Below, piece after piece: positions 42,163 to 50,269 of a DNA stretch of 64,000 bases. The notes beneath the pieces were generated by a model. That model was not told where the DNA came from. It was given only the letters and a program-made list of their open reading frames with translations, and searched no databases. How positions within the stretch are numbered: the stretch's first letter is position 1; each line of letters begins with the position of its first letter. The DNA is from Streptomyces virginiae (GTDB taxonomy: Bacteria > Actinomycetota > Actinomycetes > Streptomycetales > Streptomycetaceae). Location of the stretch: positions 41,807 through 105,806 of the forward strand of contig NZ_JOAK01000021.1 of NCBI RefSeq assembly GCF_000720455.1, given 5' to 3'. Position numbers and translations under genes: made by a program.

Positions 42163-42235
42163 AGCCCCAATGCGGAATCGAACCGCAGACCTTCTCCTTA
42201 CCATGGAGACGCTCTACCGACTGAGCTATTGGGGC
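42163..42235 (-). tRNA. tRNA-Thr (GGT)
   Basis: 73 nt with acceptor GCCCCAA paired to TTGGGGC, discriminator T, D-arm ATAGCTCAGTCGGTAGAGC, anticodon loop ATGGTAA, T-arm GGTTCGATTCC. A hairpin (CCCCACCC-gag-GGTGGGG at 42130-42148) separates it from tRNA-Met and could guide processing. Confidence 0.95.
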
Positions 42236-42657
42236 GAGCGATGAAGACATTACACGGTTGCCCGCCGATCGCCCAAATCCTTTGCGGGAGCAGGGCTCCG
42301 AGGGGGTTCGGGAGACTCTCTTGATCAACCCGCAGGCCACTCCCGCCCCACTTCTCCCGCTTTTTGTGGGCGGGCTCACACTTCACGCACGCTCCGCGAC
42401 GGCCGCGAGGGCGGGGCGGACGGCCAGGACGGCAGAGGTCGGCAGCGGGCGGCATGGACGGCGCAGGACAGCGAAGGACGACAAGGGGCGCACGCGCGGG
42501 CGCGGCCGCCGGGCACCACACCGGTACGACTATTGCCCTCTTCCTCGAAGCGGAGTGCGCCGCGCCCTAGGCTCTGAGCACGCTGCGTGATCTTGGGCCA
42601 CGGGCCGCGGGCCGCGGCCACGGCCCCAGGAACCGCCCGAGCCACCGCAGGAGCGCG
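42236..42657. other. Spacer between tRNA-Thr and the amidohydrolase
   Basis: 422 bp without a gene. It holds the tRNA promoter at its left end and GC-rich sequence without coding character. A TAGGCT hexamer (42568-42573) might belong to the amidohydrolase promoter, but no -35 fits. Nothing else recognisable. Confidence 0.6.
42247..42276 (-). promoter_or_regulatory. Promoter of the tRNA-Thr/tRNA-Met/rpmG unit
   Basis: On the minus strand, -35 TTGGGC (42271-42276), an 18-bp spacer and -10 TAATGT (42247-42252), 11 bp before the mature 5' end of tRNA-Thr. Confidence 0.55.
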
Positions 42658-43926
42658 ATGTCCGACAGCCAGCCGCAGCAGCCGTCCCCCTCCCCCCGCG
42701 GCGGCAACGGCAACGCGGCCGCCGCCGAGGCCACCACCCTGCTCCTCGCCGGGGCCCGCCTCACGGACGGCCGTACCGTCGACGTCCGCCTCGGCGGCGG
42801 CCGGATCCAGGCCGTCGGAACCACGGGCAGCCTCTCCTCCCCCGTGCTGTCCAGGGTGGACCTCAGCGGCTACCTGCTGCTCCCCGCGCCCGCCGAGCCG
42901 CACGCCCACGGGGACACCGCGCTGACCGCCGACGGCGACGGGCCCGTCTCGTACGCGCCCGACGAGGTCCAGCGCCGGGCCACCGAAGCGGCCCTGCTCC
43001 AGCTCGGGCACGGCGCGACCGCCATGCGCTCCCACGTGCGCATCGGCGACGTGCACGGCCTCGGCCCCTTGGAGGCCGTGCTCCAGGCCCGGCGCTCCCT
43101 GCGCGGGCTCGCCGACCTGACCGCGGTGGCCGTCCCCCGGCTGCTGACCGGGGTGGCCGGGGCCGACGGGCTCGCCATGCTGCGGGACGCGGTCAAGATG
43201 GGCGCCTCGGTGATCGGCGGCTGCCCCGACCTGGATCCGGACCCGACGGGCTTCCTCGAAGCCGTCCTGGAGCTCGCCGACGAGCACGGGTGTCCCGCGG
43301 ACCTGCACACGGACGGTGACGACCCGGCCCGCCTCGCCCGGCTGGCGGCGATGGCGGGCGGTCTGCGCCCCGGGGTGACCGTCGGCCCCTGCGGGGGCCT
43401 GTCCCGGCTCCCGCTGGACGCGGCCGCCCGCGCCGCCGACCAGCTGGCCGCGGCCGGTGTACGGGTGACCTGCCTGCCCCAGGGCGACTGCGCGGCCCTG
43501 GAACGCCGCGGCCTGCGCACCGCCCCCGTACGCCTGCTGCGGGCCGCCGGCGTACGGGTCGCGGCCGGAAGCGGGGCGCTGCGGGACGCCGGGAACCCCG
43601 TCGGCCGGGGCGACCCGCTGGAGGCCGCGTACCTGCTGGCCTCCCAGGGCGGTCTGCGCCCCGGCGAGGCCTACGAATCCGTCAGCGCCTGCGCCCGCGA
43701 GGCCATGGGCCTGCCGGAGGTGCGGGTGGAGGCCGGCTTCCCCGCGGAGCTGCTCGCGGTGCGCGGGGACCGGATCGCGGGGGTGCTGTCCCTCGCGTAC
43801 AGCCGGATCGTGATCCACCGCGGGCGGGTGGTGGCCCGTACGAGCGCCGTACGGGAGTACTGCGACTCCGCCGTCGCGGTGGCCCTGGACCTGCCCCGGC
43901 AGGGCCGCACGGAGCCCGGCCCCTAA
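42658..43926 (+). CDS. Cytosine-deaminase-like amidohydrolase with eroded active site
   Basis: 422 residues with AGGAG 4-5 nt before the ATG. The layout is that of the amidohydrolase superfamily: a small beta domain, then a TIM barrel. The first metal motif HxH is present (PAEPHAHGD), and DLHTDGDD resembles the third-ligand strand. However, the Glu that follows that His in cytosine deaminases is Gly, the later GHC/SHT His position reads VGPCGG, and the catalytic Asp strand reads AAGSGALRD. Barrel metal chemistry is therefore probably impaired or changed. No partner gene is nearby. Confidence 0.75.
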   Translation: MSDSQPQQPSPSPRGGNGNAAAAEATTLLLAGARLTDGRTVDVRLGGGRIQAVGTTGSLSSPVLSRVDLSGYLLLPAPAEPHAHGDTALTADGDGPVSYAPDEVQRRATEAALLQLGHGATAMRSHVRIGDVHGLGPLEAVLQARRSLRGLADLTAVAVPRLLTGVAGADGLAMLRDAVKMGASVIGGCPDLDPDPTGFLEAVLELADEHGCPADLHTDGDDPARLARLAAMAGGLRPGVTVGPCGGLSRLPLDAAARAADQLAAAGVRVTCLPQGDCAALERRGLRTAPVRLLRAAGVRVAAGSGALRDAGNPVGRGDPLEAAYLLASQGGLRPGEAYESVSACAREAMGLPEVRVEAGFPAELLAVRGDRIAGVLSLAYSRIVIHRGRVVARTSAVREYCDSAVAVALDLPRQGRTEPGP

Positions 43927-43932
43927 TAGGGA

Positions 43933-44000
43933 GTGTCCGCAAAGTAGCGTCGGCCGCCCGGAGGGCGGACCCCGCCGCGCAGGCGGGACTTTGCGGACAC
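43933..44000. repeat. Three-arm inverted-repeat element
   Basis: Perfect 13-bp arms GTGTCCGCAAAGT (43933-43945) and its complement (43988-44000) enclose two further hairpins, 43954-43968 (6-bp stem) and 43971-43987 (6-bp stem). It begins 6 bp after the amidohydrolase stop. It can fold as a three-way junction on either strand. It could be an elaborate terminator or a very small non-autonomous mobile element. Confidence 0.7.
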
Positions 44001-44078
44001 GACCTGGGCGAGGGCGCCGACACGGCCTGACGGGTGTCTTCCCGGGCGGGGGCGCCCGGCTCGTCGTACCGTCGGGGC

Positions 44079-44735
44079 ATGCGCATCGTCATCGCTGGTG
44101 GACACGGTCGGATCGCGCTGCGGCTGGAGCGCCTGCTCGCCGCGCGCGGGTACGAGGTCGCGGGCATCATCCGCGATCCGGAGCAGGGCGACGACCTCAG
44201 GGAGGCGGGCGCCGAACCGGTCCTCTGCGATCTGGAGTCGGCCACGGTGGAGCACGTGGCGGGGATCCTGCAGGGCGCGGACGTGGCGGTGTTCGCGGCG
44301 GGCGCCGGCCCCGGCAGCGGTGCGGCGCGCAAGGACACCGTGGACCGGGGTGCGGCGGTGCTGTTCGCCGACGCGGCCGAACGGGCCCGGGTGCGCCGCT
44401 TCCTGATGGTCTCTTCGATGGGTGCGGACGCCCATCACGAGGGCGACGACGTGTTCGACGTCTACCTGCGGGCGAAGGGCGAGGCCGACGACCACGTACG
44501 CACCCGGCTGGGCCTGGAGTGGACGGTCCTGCGCCCGGGCTCGCTGCTCGACGACGCCGGGAAGGGGAAGGTCCGCCTGGAGGCGCGGACGGGCCGGGGG
44601 GCCGTCCCGCGCGACGACGTGGCGGCAGTGCTGGCCGAGCTGGTGGAGACGCCGGCGACGGCGGGCCTGACCCTGGAGCTGATCTCCGGCTCGACGCCGG
44701 TCGATGTGGCCGTCAAGGACGTGGCGGGCAACTGA
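44079..44735 (+). CDS. NAD(P)-binding Rossmann protein, NmrA/SDR-a type
   Basis: 218 residues from the ATG at 44079; TACCGT 6 nt upstream (44067-44072) and no Shine-Dalgarno suggest a leaderless mRNA. The dinucleotide motif is GGHGRIA at 6-12. VSSMGADAHHEGDD and VYLRAKGEADD (a YxxxK-like pair) follow. Members include NAD(P)H-dependent reductases and redox sensors, so the reaction is not assigned. Confidence 0.8.
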   Translation: MRIVIAGGHGRIALRLERLLAARGYEVAGIIRDPEQGDDLREAGAEPVLCDLESATVEHVAGILQGADVAVFAAGAGPGSGAARKDTVDRGAAVLFADAAERARVRRFLMVSSMGADAHHEGDDVFDVYLRAKGEADDHVRTRLGLEWTVLRPGSLLDDAGKGKVRLEARTGRGAVPRDDVAAVLAELVETPATAGLTLELISGSTPVDVAVKDVAGN

Positions 44736-44739
44736 CGGC

Positions 44740-44778
44740 CCGGCGGGGAGGCCGGCTCCGGGCCCCCCTCCCCGCCGG
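44740..44778. terminator. Bidirectional terminator between converging genes
   Basis: A perfect 12-bp stem (44740-44751 with 44767-44778), 15-nt loop, between the stop codons of the Rossmann protein (44735) and the DUF3574 gene (44783). Confidence 0.8.
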
Positions 44779-44782
44779 TGGC

Positions 44783-45223
44783 TCAGAACCCCGCTTCGAC
44801 CTTGTCGTCGGAGCGTCCGACCGAGTCCTGCTGGTAGCGGCTCTCGTACGCGTCACGGATCCGCTCGATGCGCGCGCTGCGGTCGTCGGCGCCCTTCTCC
44901 GGATACAGCAGGACCACTTCGTAGGACGCCTCGCGGACGATTTTGCCGTTGCCGTCGCGCCACTGGCCGTACCCGTCGTGGAGGGTCAGCCCCTCGGGGA
45001 AGGCCGGGGTGATCTCCTGGTCCAGGAACCGCATGAACTCCCGCTCCGCGACCGGGCCCCCGCCGTCGGTGCGTTCGGTGCCGAAGTACAGCCGGGTCTC
45101 CCGGTAGGGCTCCCCCACGTCCGTGTGCAGGGCGGCTCCCATCAGAGCCGGAATCCCCGCGCCGAGCAGGGCGATGAGCACACCGCCGCCGACCTTCCCC
45201 CGCGTGTCAGATGTCCACTTCAC
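44783..45223 (-). CDS. DUF3574 exported or membrane-anchored protein
   Basis: 146 residues from the GTG at 45223 (start not certain). One hydrophobic segment at about 14-32 acts as an anchor or signal. The conserved domain ETRLYFGTERTDGGG, then LTLHDGYGQWRDGNG, then ASYEVVLLYPE is DUF3574, of unknown function. It runs divergently from the membrane protein gene at 45385. Confidence 0.75.
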   Translation of the reverse strand: MKWTSDTRGKVGGGVLIALLGAGIPALMGAALHTDVGEPYRETRLYFGTERTDGGGPVAEREFMRFLDQEITPAFPEGLTLHDGYGQWRDGNGKIVREASYEVVLLYPEKGADDRSARIERIRDAYESRYQQDSVGRSDDKVEAGF

Positions 45224-45384
45224 CCCCGGTGAACGACCGCAGGCCCTCGACGATGCGGTCGGCACCGGCTTCCCCGCGGCACCACCGATTCCCTTCGACT
45301 GCCCTCCTGCGGCACAATTTCCGCACGGTCAAAGCGAGTTGCCGGCGCTGCGGGCAGATGGCCCTACCGGCCGAACGGGGGTGC

Positions 45385-46059
45385 ATGTTGCTCAACGGGC
45401 CCATCCCGATCCCTCCTCAACTCGATCTCCCGCCGAGCCGCAGAAGCTTCTTCGGACGGCTGCGCCGCGTCTGGCGGTCACGCAAGGCGCTGAAGGGGGT
45501 GACGCAGTGGATCCTGGACTGGGGCCTGCCGATCACCTTGTGCCTGACGGCGCTGTACGTCTTCGCCGTGCGGGCGACCAGCCCGAGCAGCGTGTACCGG
45601 GTGTTCACGTTGATCGACGCGCCCAAGCACTGGCTCCTGTGGACCGCCTCGCTGGTGGGCTGGCTGCTCGTCCCGGCGATCATCGGTGGCTTCGCCGGCC
45701 ACGTGATCGCCGAACGGATCAGCCGCGTGAAGTCGATCTCCACCAACACGCTCTTCCAGCAGAGGAAGCTGGGGCAACGCCTCCGGCCACCGGGCCTGAT
45801 CGACAACCTGAGCTCGTACTTCCACGGCTCCTACGCGCGCCAGGACTTCGTGGACGGGTGGGTGCGAGTCGCGCACCGTAACGACTGGGCGAAGGCCCAA
45901 GACCACTGGGAGGTGTACGTCAGGGACATGATGTCGACGCAGCAGTACGCTCATCTCGATCGGCACGAGTGCCTGCGGCAGGCCCAGAACACGGGGAAGA
46001 TGGCCTTGGGCTTCACCGCTCGTACGGGCCTCTGCATCGTGTGCGAAAGGAGGCGGTGA
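45385..46059 (+). CDS. Small membrane protein (DUF6313-like)
   Basis: 224 residues if started at the ATG at 45385. The frame is open back to 45211, and that part (with CRRCGQ) may or may not be translated. Two hydrophobic segments at about 46-63 and 81-104 flank an extracellular loop; the C-terminal 120 residues are soluble and include SYFHGSYARQDFVDGW. I recall similar streptomycete proteins as DUF6313 but am not certain. The next gene begins 4 bp downstream. Confidence 0.6.
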   Translation: MLLNGPIPIPPQLDLPPSRRSFFGRLRRVWRSRKALKGVTQWILDWGLPITLCLTALYVFAVRATSPSSVYRVFTLIDAPKHWLLWTASLVGWLLVPAIIGGFAGHVIAERISRVKSISTNTLFQQRKLGQRLRPPGLIDNLSSYFHGSYARQDFVDGWVRVAHRNDWAKAQDHWEVYVRDMMSTQQYAHLDRHECLRQAQNTGKMALGFTARTGLCIVCERRR

Positions 46060-46063
46060 CGCC

Positions 46064-46474
46064 GTGCGCTCCGAGGACGCGGTCGAGATCGTGCGGGCTT
46101 CTCTGGCACTCGCCTTCCCGACGGCCAGCGCCGAGGGCCTCAACCGGGCCGCGGAAACCGTCATCCGCTGGGGGACGGAAGGGGTCGCCGACGACCTCAA
46201 CGCCGGGCTGACCACACGAATGTTGCTGGATCTCCTGCAAGTGGCGGGGATCTCGCCGGAGGACTTCCGCCTGGCGGAACCCGATCACCCGTTCGCGGAG
46301 CCGGCCGAATACCGGACCTGGTCGCGCACCGAGGGCATGCCCCTGCTCCCCCTCCTGCCCAGACCCCCTGACGACCCGACGACCCCGCACGACCCTCCGC
46401 GTCCGGACGGGCCGTCCGGACGGGACGGACGCCCCCGACCGGACGGGCCGTCCGGGGCGACCCCGCGGCAGTGA
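46064..46474 (+). CDS. Hypothetical protein with Pro/Asp-rich tail
   Basis: 136 residues from a GTG 10 nt after AGGAGG. An N-terminal helical domain of about 85 residues (VEIVRASLALAFPTASAEGL onward) precedes a disordered tail with two copies of RPDGPSG. No domain recognised. It lies 4 bp after the preceding membrane-protein gene, so the two form a pair. Confidence 0.6.
   Translation: MRSEDAVEIVRASLALAFPTASAEGLNRAAETVIRWGTEGVADDLNAGLTTRMLLDLLQVAGISPEDFRLAEPDHPFAEPAEYRTWSRTEGMPLLPLLPRPPDDPTTPHDPPRPDGPSGRDGRPRPDGPSGATPRQ
46403..46455. repeat. Pair of 17-bp perfect palindromes
   Basis: CCGGACGGGCCGTCCGG occurs twice (46403-46419 and 46439-46455), 36 bp apart, in the 3' end of the hypothetical gene where it encodes the RPDGPSG repeats. 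Confidence 0.85.
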
Positions 46475-46566
46475 CCGGCGGAGCATCCATGGGGGTGCGC
46501 CACGGAGAGCCCCCGGATGCGCGGCGTGGCGCGAGCCCGCACGCCACTGCAGGCCGCGCATAAACA

Positions 46567-46607
46567 AGATGGCCCTTGATCGCGTTTCCGCAGATCAAGG
46601 GCCATCT
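46567..46607 (-). terminator. Terminator of tRNA-Tyr
   Basis: A perfect 15-bp stem (46567-46581 with 46593-46607), 11-nt loop, followed on the minus strand by TTGTTTA. It lies 9 bp past the tRNA 3' end. Confidence 0.92.
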
Positions 46608-46615
46608 CTATCGCG

Positions 46616-46697
46616 TGGCGGCGCCAGGATTCGAACCTGGGTAGGCTAAGCCGACGGATTTACAGTCCGCTCCCATTGGCCACTCGGGCACACCGCC
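46616..46697 (-). tRNA. tRNA-Tyr (GTA)
   Basis: 82 nt with a long variable arm, as for a class II tRNA. Acceptor GGCGGTG pairs with CGCCGCC, discriminator A. Anticodon loop CTGTAAA; T-arm GGTTCGAATCC. It is divergent from yajQ. Confidence 0.96.
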
Positions 46698-46897
46698 ATG
46701 GGATGTCGCCTTCGAGGCCGCGTGTCCGCGGTTCTCCCTGGCAACGACGTAAACGATACCTGATGACCGGGGGTGCTTCGCCACCGGATTGATCAGCGCC
46801 GCGGGTGGGTGCGGTGGCTAGGCTTTGCCGAGCGGTCCGGGGATGTCCGGCCGCGCCCTCCGGGGTGATCGCAATCGACTTCAAGGAGCCACAGCAC

Positions 46898-47386
46898 ATG
46901 GCCGACTCCAGTTTCGACATCGTCTCGAAGGTCGAGCGGCAGGAGGTCGACAACGCCCTCAACCAGGCCGCCAAGGAGCTCTCGCAGCGCTACGACTTCA
47001 AGGGCACCGGCGCCACCATCGCCTGGTCCGGCGAGAAGATCCTCATGGAGGCGAACTCCGAGGAGCGCGTCAAGGCCGTCCTCGACGTCTTCGAGACCAA
47101 GCTGGTCAAGCGCGGGATCTCGCTCAAGGCGCTGGACGCCGGTGAGCCGCAGCTGTCCGGCAAGGAGTACAAGATCTTCGCCACGATCGAGGAGGGCATC
47201 TCCCAGGAGAACGCCAAGAAGGTCGCGAAGATCATCCGGGACGAGGGTCCGAAGGGCGTCAAGGCCCAGGTCCAGGGCGAGGAGCTGCGCGTCAGCTCCA
47301 AGAGCCGCGACGACCTCCAGGCCGTCCAGGCCCTCCTCAAGGGCAAGGACCTGGACTTCGCGATCCAGTTCGTGAACTACCGCTGA
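46898..47386 (+). CDS. YajQ-family nucleotide-binding protein
   Basis: 162 residues from the ATG at 46898, with AAGGAG 9 nt upstream. Typical YajQ start ([20 protein letters not shown]) and the [11 protein letters not shown] motif; ends [11 protein letters not shown]. Family members bind c-di-GMP or tRNA/nucleotides; in some bacteria they act as c-di-GMP effectors. The ligand here is not established. Monocistronic, closed by a strong hairpin. Confidence 0.92.
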   Translation: MADSSFDIVSKVERQEVDNALNQAAKELSQRYDFKGTGATIAWSGEKILMEANSEERVKAVLDVFETKLVKRGISLKALDAGEPQLSGKEYKIFATIEEGISQENAKKVAKIIRDEGPKGVKAQVQGEELRVSSKSRDDLQAVQALLKGKDLDFAIQFVNYR

Positions 47387-47411
47387 CGCAGGTCCCGACC
47401 TGCCACCACGC

Positions 47412-47443
47412 CGGCCCGGCGGTCTTCACCGACCGCCGGGCCG
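47412..47443 (+). terminator. Terminator after yajQ
   Basis: A perfect 13-bp GC stem (47412-47424 with 47431-47443), 6-nt loop, with additional outer complementarity (CCACC/GGTGG). Confidence 0.85.
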
Positions 47444-47587
47444 CGGTGGTTGCGGGGTGCGTGGGGCGTGTGTGCCGGGCGTGTGCGGCGCACGCGCTGC
47501 CGCGGGCTTCCATGGGCACTTGGGCGGCGGGGAGTGCGCCCAGCACGGTGGGTGGCATCACATCACCGCGTGGCAGGGGGTTCTCGC

Positions 47588-49015
47588 ATGCCTGGGGCCG
47601 GCACGTTTCGCGCAGACTTCGGGGCGTCCGTCGTCGTCGCACTGGTCGCCGTCCCCCTGTGCGTGGGGGTGGCGGTCGCCTCCGGGGTCCCCGCCGAGCT
47701 GGGGATCGTCACCGGGGTGGTCGGGGGGCTGGTCACCGGCTGGTTCCGCGGGAGCTCCCTCCAGGTGAGCGGGCCCGCGGCCGGGCTCACCGTGCTCGTC
47801 TACGAGGCGGTGCAGACGTACGGCGCGGCCGCCCTCGGGGTGCTGGTGCTGGCCTCCGGCGCGGTGCAGCTGGGCATGGGGGTGCTGCGGCTCGGGCGCT
47901 GGTTCCGGGCGATCTCCGTGGCCGTCGTGCACGGCATGCTGGCCGGTATCGGGCTCGTACTGATCTCCGGGCAGTTGTACGCCCTGGGCGACGCGGAGGC
48001 CCCCGGGCAGACCCTGGCGAAGCTGGGCGGGGTGCACGGGCTGGCGGCGCGGGCCGACTGGGCCGCGGTGCTGCTCGGGGTCGGGACCATCGCCGTCATG
48101 GTCGCGTGGCGGCGGGCGCCCGCCCGTCTGCGGCTGCTGCCCGGCGCGCTGGTCGGGGTGGCCGCCGCCACCGCCGCGGCGGCCCTGCTGCGGCTGCCCG
48201 TCGAGAAGGTGCGGGTGACGGGGGTCCTGGATGCCGTGTCCCCGCCCGCCTGGGACGAGTTCGAGGTGCTGGCCTCCGTCGGCGCGGTCGGGACGGTGAT
48301 CGCGCTGGCGCTGATCGCCTCCGCCGAGACCCTCTTCAGCGCGGCCGCCGTGGACCGCATGCACGACGGACCGCGGACGGAGTACGACCGGGAGCTGATC
48401 GCCCAGGGCGTGGGCAACGGCGTCTGCGGGCTGCTCGGGGCACTGCCGATGACCGCGGTGATCGTCCGCAGCGCCGCCAACGTGGAGGCCGGCGCCCGCA
48501 CCCGGGCGGCCCGGGTGATGCACGGCGGCTGGCTGCTGCTCTTCGCCGTGGCCCTCCCCCAGGTGCTGGAGAGCGTGCCGCTCGCCGCTCTGGCCGGGGT
48601 GCTCCTGTACGCGGGATGGAAGCTGCTGCCGGTCAGGGCGGTGGCCGCGCTGTGGCGCACGCACCGGGGCGAGGCGGTGGTGCTGGTCGCCACGGCCTGC
48701 GCCATCGTCGTCACCAACCTCTTCGAGGGGGTGCTGGTCGGGCTGGGGCTCGCCATCGCCAAGGCGGCCTGGGAGACCTCCCACGTGCACGTCGAGGAGG
48801 TGTGGGAGGACGAGGAGCTGTGCGTGCGGGTCATGGGGAACGCCAGCTTCCTGCGGCTGCCGAAGCTGCTCGACGCACTGGACGCGCTGCCGCACGGGCA
48901 GCCGGTGCGGCTCGACCTGAGCGGTCTGCGCCACCTCGACCACGCCTGCCTGACCGCCCTGGAGGGGTGGGAACGCACCCGGGCGCCCCTTCCCGGCCGG
49001 GAGGGCGTCATCTAG
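47588..49015 (+). CDS. SulP-family anion transporter with STAS domain
   Basis: 475 residues from the ATG at 47588, with AGGGGG 8-9 nt upstream; earlier in-frame codons lack support. The ten to twelve hydrophobic segments include the SulP start VVVALVAVPLCVGVAVASGVP (cut here) and a SAETLFSAAAVDRM segment. A shortened C-terminal STAS-like domain ([19 protein letters not shown]) closes it. Substrate could be sulfate, bicarbonate or another anion. The APC permease gene follows after 18 bp. Confidence 0.85.
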   Translation: MPGAGTFRADFGASVVVALVAVPLCVGVAVASGVPAELGIVTGVVGGLVTGWFRGSSLQVSGPAAGLTVLVYEAVQTYGAAALGVLVLASGAVQLGMGVLRLGRWFRAISVAVVHGMLAGIGLVLISGQLYALGDAEAPGQTLAKLGGVHGLAARADWAAVLLGVGTIAVMVAWRRAPARLRLLPGALVGVAAATAAAALLRLPVEKVRVTGVLDAVSPPAWDEFEVLASVGAVGTVIALALIASAETLFSAAAVDRMHDGPRTEYDRELIAQGVGNGVCGLLGALPMTAVIVRSAANVEAGARTRAARVMHGGWLLLFAVALPQVLESVPLAALAGVLLYAGWKLLPVRAVAALWRTHRGEAVVLVATACAIVVTNLFEGVLVGLGLAIAKAAWETSHVHVEEVWEDEELCVRVMGNASFLRLPKLLDALDALPHGQPVRLDLSGLRHLDHACLTALEGWERTRAPLPGREGVI

Positions 49016-49033
49016 CCCCGTTACCCTCCGCCC

Positions 49034-50269
49034 GTGACAGATGAGTTGAAGCGCACTCTGGGGGTTTCCGACGCGGTCGTCGTCGGACTCGGCGCGATGG
49101 TGGGCGCCGGGGTGTTCGCGGCCTTCGCCCCGGCCGCGGCGGCGGCGGGCGGGGCGCTCCTCGCCGCTCTGGCGGTGGCGGCCCTCGTGGCCTACTGCAA
49201 CGCGCACTCCTCGGCGCGGCTGGCCGCCCGGTATCCGGCCTCCGGGGGCACCTACGTGTACGGGCGGGAGCGGCTCGGCCCCTTCTGGGGGTATCTGGCC
49301 GGCTGGGGGTTCGTGATCGGCAAGACCGCTTCCTGCGCGGCGATGGCACTGACGGTGGGTGCCTACGTGTGGCCCGGCCGGGAGCACGCCGTGGCCGTGG
49401 CGGCGGTGGTGGCGGTCACGGCCGCGGGCTACGGCGGTGTCCAGAGGTCCGCCCGGATCGCCCGGCTGATCGTGGCGGTGGTCCTGGCGGTGCTGGCCGC
49501 GGTGGTCGTGGCGTGCCTGTCCCCGGGTGCGGCGGCGCCGGAGCCGCCGGGCGGGCCGGGCTGGACGGTCTTCGGGCTGTTGCAGGGCGCCGGTCTGCTG
49601 TTCTTCGCCTTCGCGGGCTATGCGCGGATCACCACCCTGGGCGAGGAGGTGCGTGACCCGGAACGGACGATCCCGCGGGCGGTGCCGCTCGCGCTGGGGA
49701 TCGCCCTGCTGGTGTACACGGCGGTGGCCGTGGCGCTGCTGTCGGTGCTCGGCGTCGAGGCGCTGGCGGGGTCGGCGGCGCCGCTGGCCGACGCGGTCCG
49801 GGCGGCGGGCGTGCCGGAACTGGCGCCGGTCGTCCGGGTGGGCGCGGCCCTGGCCGCGCTGGGCTCTCTGCTGGCCCTCGTGCTCGGGGTGTCGCGGACC
49901 GTCCTGGCGATGGCCCGGGACGGCCATCTCCCGCGCGCGCTGGCCGCCGTACATCCCCGGCATCGGGTGCCGCACCATGCCGAACTCGCGGTGGGCGCGG
50001 TCGTGGCGGTGCTCGCGGCAACCGCCGATCTGCGGGGCGCGATCGGTTTCTCCTCCTTCGGCGTGCTCGCCTACTACGCGATCGCGAACGCCTCTGCGTG
50101 GACTCTCGATTCAGGTGTCAAGGGGCGGGCCGTGGCGGCGGTCGGGCTGTCCGGCTGTGTGGTGCTGGCGTGCGCGCTGCCCCTCGCGTCGGTGGTCGCG
50201 GGGGCGGCCGTGCTGGCTCTGGGCGCGGCGGCGTACCGGGTGCGCGGCCGGCTCAGATCCGGGATCTGA
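49034..50269 (+). CDS. APC-superfamily amino acid permease
   Basis: 411 residues, about 11-12 hydrophobic helices. The first helix contains the APC signature GLGAMVGAGVFAAF, and the EEVRDPERTIPRA loop after helix 6 is typical of amino-acid/polyamine permeases. Initiates at GTG 49034; TACCCT lies exactly 6 nt upstream (49022-49027) and there is no Shine-Dalgarno, so the mRNA may be leaderless even though the SulP gene ends only 18 bp earlier. Substrate not known. Confidence 0.87.
   Translation: MTDELKRTLGVSDAVVVGLGAMVGAGVFAAFAPAAAAAGGALLAALAVAALVAYCNAHSSARLAARYPASGGTYVYGRERLGPFWGYLAGWGFVIGKTASCAAMALTVGAYVWPGREHAVAVAAVVAVTAAGYGGVQRSARIARLIVAVVLAVLAAVVVACLSPGAAAPEPPGGPGWTVFGLLQGAGLLFFAFAGYARITTLGEEVRDPERTIPRAVPLALGIALLVYTAVAVALLSVLGVEALAGSAAPLADAVRAAGVPELAPVVRVGAALAALGSLLALVLGVSRTVLAMARDGHLPRALAAVHPRHRVPHHAELAVGAVVAVLAATADLRGAIGFSSFGVLAYYAIANASAWTLDSGVKGRAVAAVGLSGCVVLACALPLASVVAGAAVLALGAAAYRVRGRLRSGI

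Noticed and set aside
43933..44000. Candidate tRNA or full insertion sequence
   Set aside because: The fold has three arms, but there is no conserved T- or D-arm sequence, and 68 bp cannot hold a transposase.
45211..45384. N-terminal extension of the DUF6313-like gene
   Set aside because: Open frame only; no ribosome site or hydrophobic signal and it overlaps the divergent start of the DUF3574 gene. Left out of the call but not excluded.
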